Part shown: positions 58,901 through 64,000 of the stretch, piece after piece
How the letters are laid out: each line of letters begins with the position of its first letter
Position numbering within the stretch: the stretch's first letter is position 1
DNA from: Crambe crambe
Taxonomy: Eukaryota; Porifera; Demospongiae; Poecilosclerida; Crambeidae
NCBI GenBank assembly: GCA_963924555.1
Contig: OZ004586.1
Span: 2,046,001 to 2,110,000, forward strand
DNA length: 64,000 bases
Direction: 5' to 3'
Notes under the pieces: generated by a model
Seen by the model: the letters and a program-made list of their open reading frames with translations, nothing else
Databases searched by the model: none
Told to the model about the DNA's origin: nothing
Made by a program: the position numbers and the translations under genes

Positions 58901-61900
58901 TCATCTTGCATCACTAAATTTAGCACATACTTGTTTCCCTTCCACTGATAGCACTGGGTAGCCCATCTGCTTGGTCCAAGTGGACATCACCTTGGCAACA
59001 GGCTTATTGCTAGTCTTCTCCAGGGCATCCCAAAGATCCTCTGGAGAGGGAAATTCCAATTAAAGCACATCATTCAAGTGTATGCTTAGCGGTCATGGAA
59101 CAGACTCATAAAAACTACCATCAAAATCAGCATAACACATAGCAATCTACTCATCTTTGTTTAGTCCAATAACAAGATATTACATGCAAACACAATTTTA
59201 CATTCGATCAGTGGGTTACCTGTGCTGGCATTCTTGTATGCAAATTTCTTGAGATAGTTTCCAAGACCCGTACGAAAGTTCTACAGTCAAGCATTTGCCA
59301 TTAAAATTTAACACTTGCTGTGCATGTGACACAAGTACAATGTCCCCAGAGCGCGCTAGCACGGCGCAGCACCACGCTACTATAAAGCTTAGACTAAAGT
59401 AGAAAGACTTCAAATCAAGCTCTAAAGCTAGATATAGTCTTGCGAGGGTCTGGCTCAGCTAGCTAGTGCACTGAGAGAATCCAGTACCAGTGCTAAGGTA
59501 GGCTTTTAAGCTTATGCGCTTGGAATAATGAACTAACTAAGCTATTTTCAATATCTTACTCGACTCTAGCTATAATAGTTCGAAACTCAGCCCATCCTGC
59601 ACTGACGATCTCGTGCGCGATTGATTACGCACATGCGCAGTGACACAATTTACCACTCTACATTTTTTTTCTGGGGACAACCCTGGACAACCCTACATAT
59701 GTACGTACCTCAGTGCCGATCCAGTCGTGAAGCATTCGTATCACACACGACCCCTTGGCATAAGAAATGGTGTCAAAAATCTCCTCCACTTCAGCAGGTG
59801 ATCCAACAGGGACCTAAAGCAGCAGTGTGGTGATAGAACAAGATATAAAGTGTTGCATAAAAGCTAGACGTAAGCAGAACTAGATGTAAGCAGGGTTCTG
59901 TCCAAAAGTAGTAGAAAAGTTGTTCTCCCAATGATGACTATGCAGGACACTCCGAACAAGGACAAGGACAATTTATATACACTCTGTACAAAATAACCTC
60001 CAAAAGAGGACAACCTTCTCTACAAAGGATAAAAGGCTGGATCCCACGTATGTCCATTATTCAAAGTTCTACAGTAGAACATCTAAGAAAGAATAGTTTC
60101 TGGGGGGGCTGATATAATTATATGTATGCAAATCTAAACCGCTGTCTTTGCCACATAGAACTTTGCAATGATGTTGAAATAAGAGACTCAATTTCATTGG
60201 CAATGCATAGCAGGCAGATGTGCATTGCTCGAATCTGATAGTACTAGTTTTATGGATTTGAACCCACTGACCTCTATGGGATGGGAATTTGAGAGGGCAT
60301 CAAGTGACTGGGCACTGGCATACTCCCGACTCAGGAAATTGGTCCAAATCTCGAACTCGGGATGGGTGTGGTCGACGCAGAGATATTCGATCCATGTAGC
60401 AAATCCTTCGTTCAGCCAAAGGTGGGTCCACCACTCCATGGTCACCTGGATTGAAGTCACACGATCGTCACATGGCTATCATATGACCAAATCAACCAAC
60501 CAAGTTTCCAAACCACTGGTGAGCTAGCTCGTGGCCAACGACCAAAGCAACCAGCTGCTTAGTGATGGCAGTGGAGTTGGCTGGGTCAACCAACAGAAGT
60601 CGTTCCCTGCAAATCAGAAATATCACGAGTCAGTTAGTTAGGTAAAGGTCATTCTTGTTCAAATGGTCTAGCTACTGGGGGGGGGGGGGGGGGGGGGGGG
60701 GGAGGGGGGGGGGGGGGGGGGGAGGGGGGGGGAGGGGAGGGGGGGAGGGGGGGAGGGGGGGGGAGGGGGGGAAGGGGGGGCAAGACCAGGGATAAAGTTG
60801 GAGGTCAAAGTGAGAGGGAATTGGGTAGACTAAGGTTCAGGGAGGGCAGGGGGAAAGAAAGATGAAGAGAAGGAGAGGGAACTGACCTGTAAGTGACCAG
60901 TCCCCAATTCTCCATGGCTCCAGCTGCAAAGTCAGGAATGGCTATCAGGTCCATCTTTGGTAAAGGGTAGGCCACGTCGAAATAGTCCCGATAGAAGGGC
61001 AGTGTTTTTATTGCCACCTGCATGCAATGAGGAGGTTATCATGATAAACCACAGTGGGGTAGACCCCAACATGATAAAACTATGTGTGTACCCTGTATGG
61101 TTAGTCTAGTTAAACCACTTTCACATCACAAACAGAACTACAAGTCTACATGTAATGGGAAAATCAATGTACCAATGCAAAAACTGCAAGCCATATAGCC
61201 CATACAAGAACACCTTTTGATTTGTTTTTCTTTCTTTACTTGGTATGTAATTCTCTTTCTTTCTTAGTCTTTCTTTCCCACTGAAAAATTGTCTATGTTG
61301 ACACTCCCGACCTACCTACCCTTTCCCCTTGACTTACATCCAGAGCAAACTTTCCCTGCTCTGCTTTGCCCACTGGCGTGTAGACCCTCACCAACACACC
61401 ATTTGAGTCAGTGCCTTCCACGTAGTCAAACTCCCCGACGACAAAGGCAAGGAGGTACGAAGACATCACGGGGGAACGAGCAAAGGTCAACTTCTTCAGA
61501 TTATCTGGAAGTTCTTCTTCTTTAGTTACATTCTATTACGTATAAGTTAAAAGGTCACACAATGAAACCTTCGATAGAAGTGGACAAACCTCTTCACAAA
61601 GGACAATCTAAAGATACAATAAAATAACCTCCAAAAGAGGACAACCTCTCTACAAAAGGACGAGAGACTGGGTCCCATTATTCAGAGCTTCTACTGTGAA
61701 TATCGATAGGTTAAAGAGCTCAAGGAGTTTCTGAATTATAAGCCACTTCAAGTATCAGCTGAATGCAATTCAGGGATCCCACTGGGCACAATAATCAGCC
61801 GCTATCCACACATCTGGCCCTCCAGAGTGCAAAAGGTTATCATTTATCTCGCTATCAAAGTTCACACAAGGTTATCATAAATTTTGAATCTATTACGGAA

Positions 61901-64000
61901 ATTGGAAACATTGTGGGGCGAACCTGATCTTCTTTCAGGTTACTACAGAATTATTTTGAGCAGCAATAAATGTAAGCATGCTCAAGGTCATCACTAAAAA
62001 ATAGATTCAGTATAAAATGAAATCCCTCAGTTGCATGAATATGCCACCTTACCATGTTTGAAAGGGCTACCCTGTCCTTAGGGACAATGAGGACCACATC
62101 GAAGGAAGCCTTATGTGCAGGTTCGTCCCAGCAAGGGAGGGCCCTTCGAGCATCTGCAGCTTCAAACTGAGTCACAGCAGCATAGCGCTCCTCCTTGGGG
62201 TTGTTTGGGGCTGTGTATTTGGACCGGTAGAACCCGCGCATCTGGTCATTGTGAGTCCCAGTGTACTCGATGTTCAGTGTAGTTTCTCCCACAGCCAAAT
62301 CATTCGGGACATCCAAAGTCAATGTCTCTGCATCCTTGTCCAAGGTCCATTTGGCATCTACAGTAAGATGAAAACATGAAGGATCACCATATGAAACAAA
62401 GAGAGTGAAGCCGCAGAGCTAGAAATAAGACATTCAATCTGATTGGTCATTATAAAGATTTGGTCGGACATTCAGTATCCTATAATACTTAAAACTCTGA
62501 AATTTGCCAAGAAATGGCTGGCCGGAAAGTGATCCATCACACACAACAGTTTTTCTAGCTCTGCTTCTTATCAGAAACATAGCAGGCTACACACAGTACA
62601 ATGTTACATCTCTAATGCACCACAGGGTGACTGCACAGTAAGTGGGCAGTTGTTTTTCACTTCTTCTGATCAATTATCAGAATCACATACCCTGTCCTCC
62701 TATACTTGCTGATGCAATTTCAATCTCGGCAGCATTCAGTTTTACTTGTTTGGTCGACTTAATCACCTATACACATAAATAAATACACACACATACAAGC
62801 AGTACCAAGCTAGAGAAACACTACATATAGCTAAAGTGTTGGCTACCTCCGCAGTGATCTCCAGTTTTCCTTTGAAAATGAATGTGGATAGATTTGGCTG
62901 GAGCTCCACTTTGTAGTTACGAGGAACTACATCGGTGGGAAGACGCTGAAAGGGCTTCTTCTCTTCTGCCATATTCCTTACCTTGGACTCATCAGAGATG
63001 TCAGTCCCAAGTCCAGAAGTTAATATGCTTCCATCGCATGTTAAACTAGTGGCCACACTTATTCCAGTCACATCTCTGATCATACCAAACGCTGAGTCAG
63101 CATCATCATCACCGCTATTCACTTGAAGGGCAGTAGTCATTGGTTGCAGAGTAGGGGAGGAAGGATCTGGACAGGGAGAAAGATATTAAACTTGACCATA
63201 CTTGTGTCTGAACTGTCACTGTTTTCACCTTCACTTTCAGCATCAGCTCTAGCTAGATGCACAAAATAGTTTCACTGTTACCATAGCAATGGCAAATATC
63301 ACAGGCACATAATTATACTGATCATGATTCTCATGCTCTAGCTATCAGTAGCTATACCTGATTCACTATTTTTAGCTGCCTCTTCATCATCTTCATGTTC
63401 TGTTATTTTTCCTGCTAGAGATACGAGATTCAATGATTTTTCTCCATAGGTGATGTTGAGGACTCCCATGTTTCTCAGAGCTTGCTGCTCTTCTCTGGTT
63501 AGCTTCTGGATCATCTCTTCTGCACTGGGCAAGGCTCTGAATGTCAGTTGGATGCAGCCGAGATCTGTTTTCAGCAATCTCAAGTGATGTTTACCTATTG
63601 CTAAGTTGAGATCAGAGCAAAGCTTTTTCAATTCATTCACTGTCATTGTTTTGAAGTTGCACTCCTCTATTTTGAATACGAGGGTCTTTTCATTTTCCTC
63701 CTTGTCACCAAACATGTTGCTAGGACACTCACAGACTCTGCGTCTTGCATACTTATTGAACTTAGTTATATATGCCTTCATTTCCAAGTTGAGTTTATGT
63801 TCTTCTTCTTCAAAAAAGCAACCAATGAGTAACTCAATCAAAGTATAGTCAATGAATGACCAATGTTTCCCTTTCTTATCAAATACTTTATCAATTGAGT
63901 CACATTCCTTGAATACTTCACAGAATCTTGGATCATCTTGGGAAAAAACATTAATTACTTTTTCTGCAGTTATTCCTGACTCTTTCAATGCCTCTTTTAG
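55752..64000 (-). CDS. NPEPPS: DEATH/aminopeptidase fusion, second copy AP2 (5' end beyond window)
   Basis: Exons 3 (partial) to 22 of the AP gene are present: 63358-64000, 63202-63252, 62847-63166, 62691-62766, 62053-62357, 61338-61532, 60887-61017, 60501-60606, 60272-60445, 59709-59813, 59220-59280, 58931-59040, 58803-58866, 58614-58747, 58391-58525, 57849-58068, 57316-57515, 56428-56535, 56015-56170, 55752-55931. The translated parts I compared match AP1 exactly, including GAMEN, HELAH and the distal zinc Glu, so the enzyme part is intact. The DEATH exon should lie beyond 64000 if the duplication is complete. Intron 6 lacks the pogo element. The near-perfect identity means either a very recent duplication or conversion, or two alleles assembled in tandem. 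Confidence 0.82.
56540..56649. repeat. (TATG)n microsatellite, unit-2 copy
   Basis: Counterpart of 32195-32304, in AP2 intron 19. Confidence 0.95.
56690..56850. mobile_element. Short hairpin MITE, unit-2 copy
   Basis: Counterpart of 32345-32505 with the same inverted ends. The tandem TCTTAATAAGGG repeat follows at about 57030-57220. Confidence 0.7.
60677..60780. repeat. G-rich tract in AP2 intron 9
   Basis: About 104 bases of G interrupted by single A residues. It is longer than the unit-1 copy and has quadruplex-forming potential. Confidence 0.85.

Larger units (their letters stand above)
48043..64000. repeat. Second copy of a ~24.4-kb tandem duplication (unit 1: ~23,597-48,042)
   Basis: Matching landmarks keep a constant offset: X at 27568 and 51916, AP stop at 31405 and 55752, AP exon 7 at 37666 and 62053. 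Differences are the pogo element (unit 1 only), the 607-bp foldback (unit 1 only), a ~350-bp MITE (unit 2 only), microsatellite lengths, and point changes confined mainly to the left part. The copy continues past the window edge. Confidence 0.9.

Overview
This is a eukaryotic, metazoan genome window. Genes are split into many small exons with short GT-AG introns, and both an ER-type DnaJ (DNAJB11/ERdj3) and a mitochondrial glycerol-3-phosphate dehydrogenase with C-terminal EF-hands are present. The AT-rich, compact layout, the abundant small foldback elements, and a local expansion of death-fold-like genes suggest a demosponge such as Amphimedon. That taxon is an inference; nothing in the window proves it.

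Layout. 0.4-3.3 kb: DNAJB11 (+, 9 exons, 360 aa). 3.7-9.4 kb: GPD2 (+, 12 exons, 723 aa). 9.4-16.4 kb: relics of two local gene families, here called X and Y, followed by a second, broken copy of the GPD2 3' half. 16.5-22.8 kb: a relic Y promoter, a minisatellite, an intact Y gene (Y1) and more Y fragments. 23-48 kb and 48-64 kb: two tandem copies of a roughly 24.4-kb unit. Each unit holds a Y gene (+), an X gene (+) and a long minus-strand aminopeptidase gene (AP). Unit 1 also ends with Y3. The second AP runs off the right edge.

The main discovery is the AP gene. Reading 22 exons on the minus strand, with every splice phase agreeing, gives one 1305-residue frame: a DEATH domain, then a ~255-residue domain shared with the neighbouring Y family, then an acidic linker, then a complete puromycin-sensitive (M1) aminopeptidase with GAMEN, HEXXH and the distal zinc glutamate. 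Unit 1 carries a young pogo-type transposon in intron 6. Unit 2 preserves the exact empty TA site.

Family Y proteins are predicted to carry a CARD-like N-terminal helical domain, the domain shared with AP, one hydrophobic segment and a coiled-coil/basic tail with a coding minisatellite. Family X proteins (about 560-580 aa) have a conserved head, a long acidic middle, a basic patch and a conserved C-terminal domain of unknown function. The recurring order Y-X-AP, seen also as relics around X1, suggests a repeatedly duplicated cassette. A joint role in death-fold or innate signalling is a hypothesis only.
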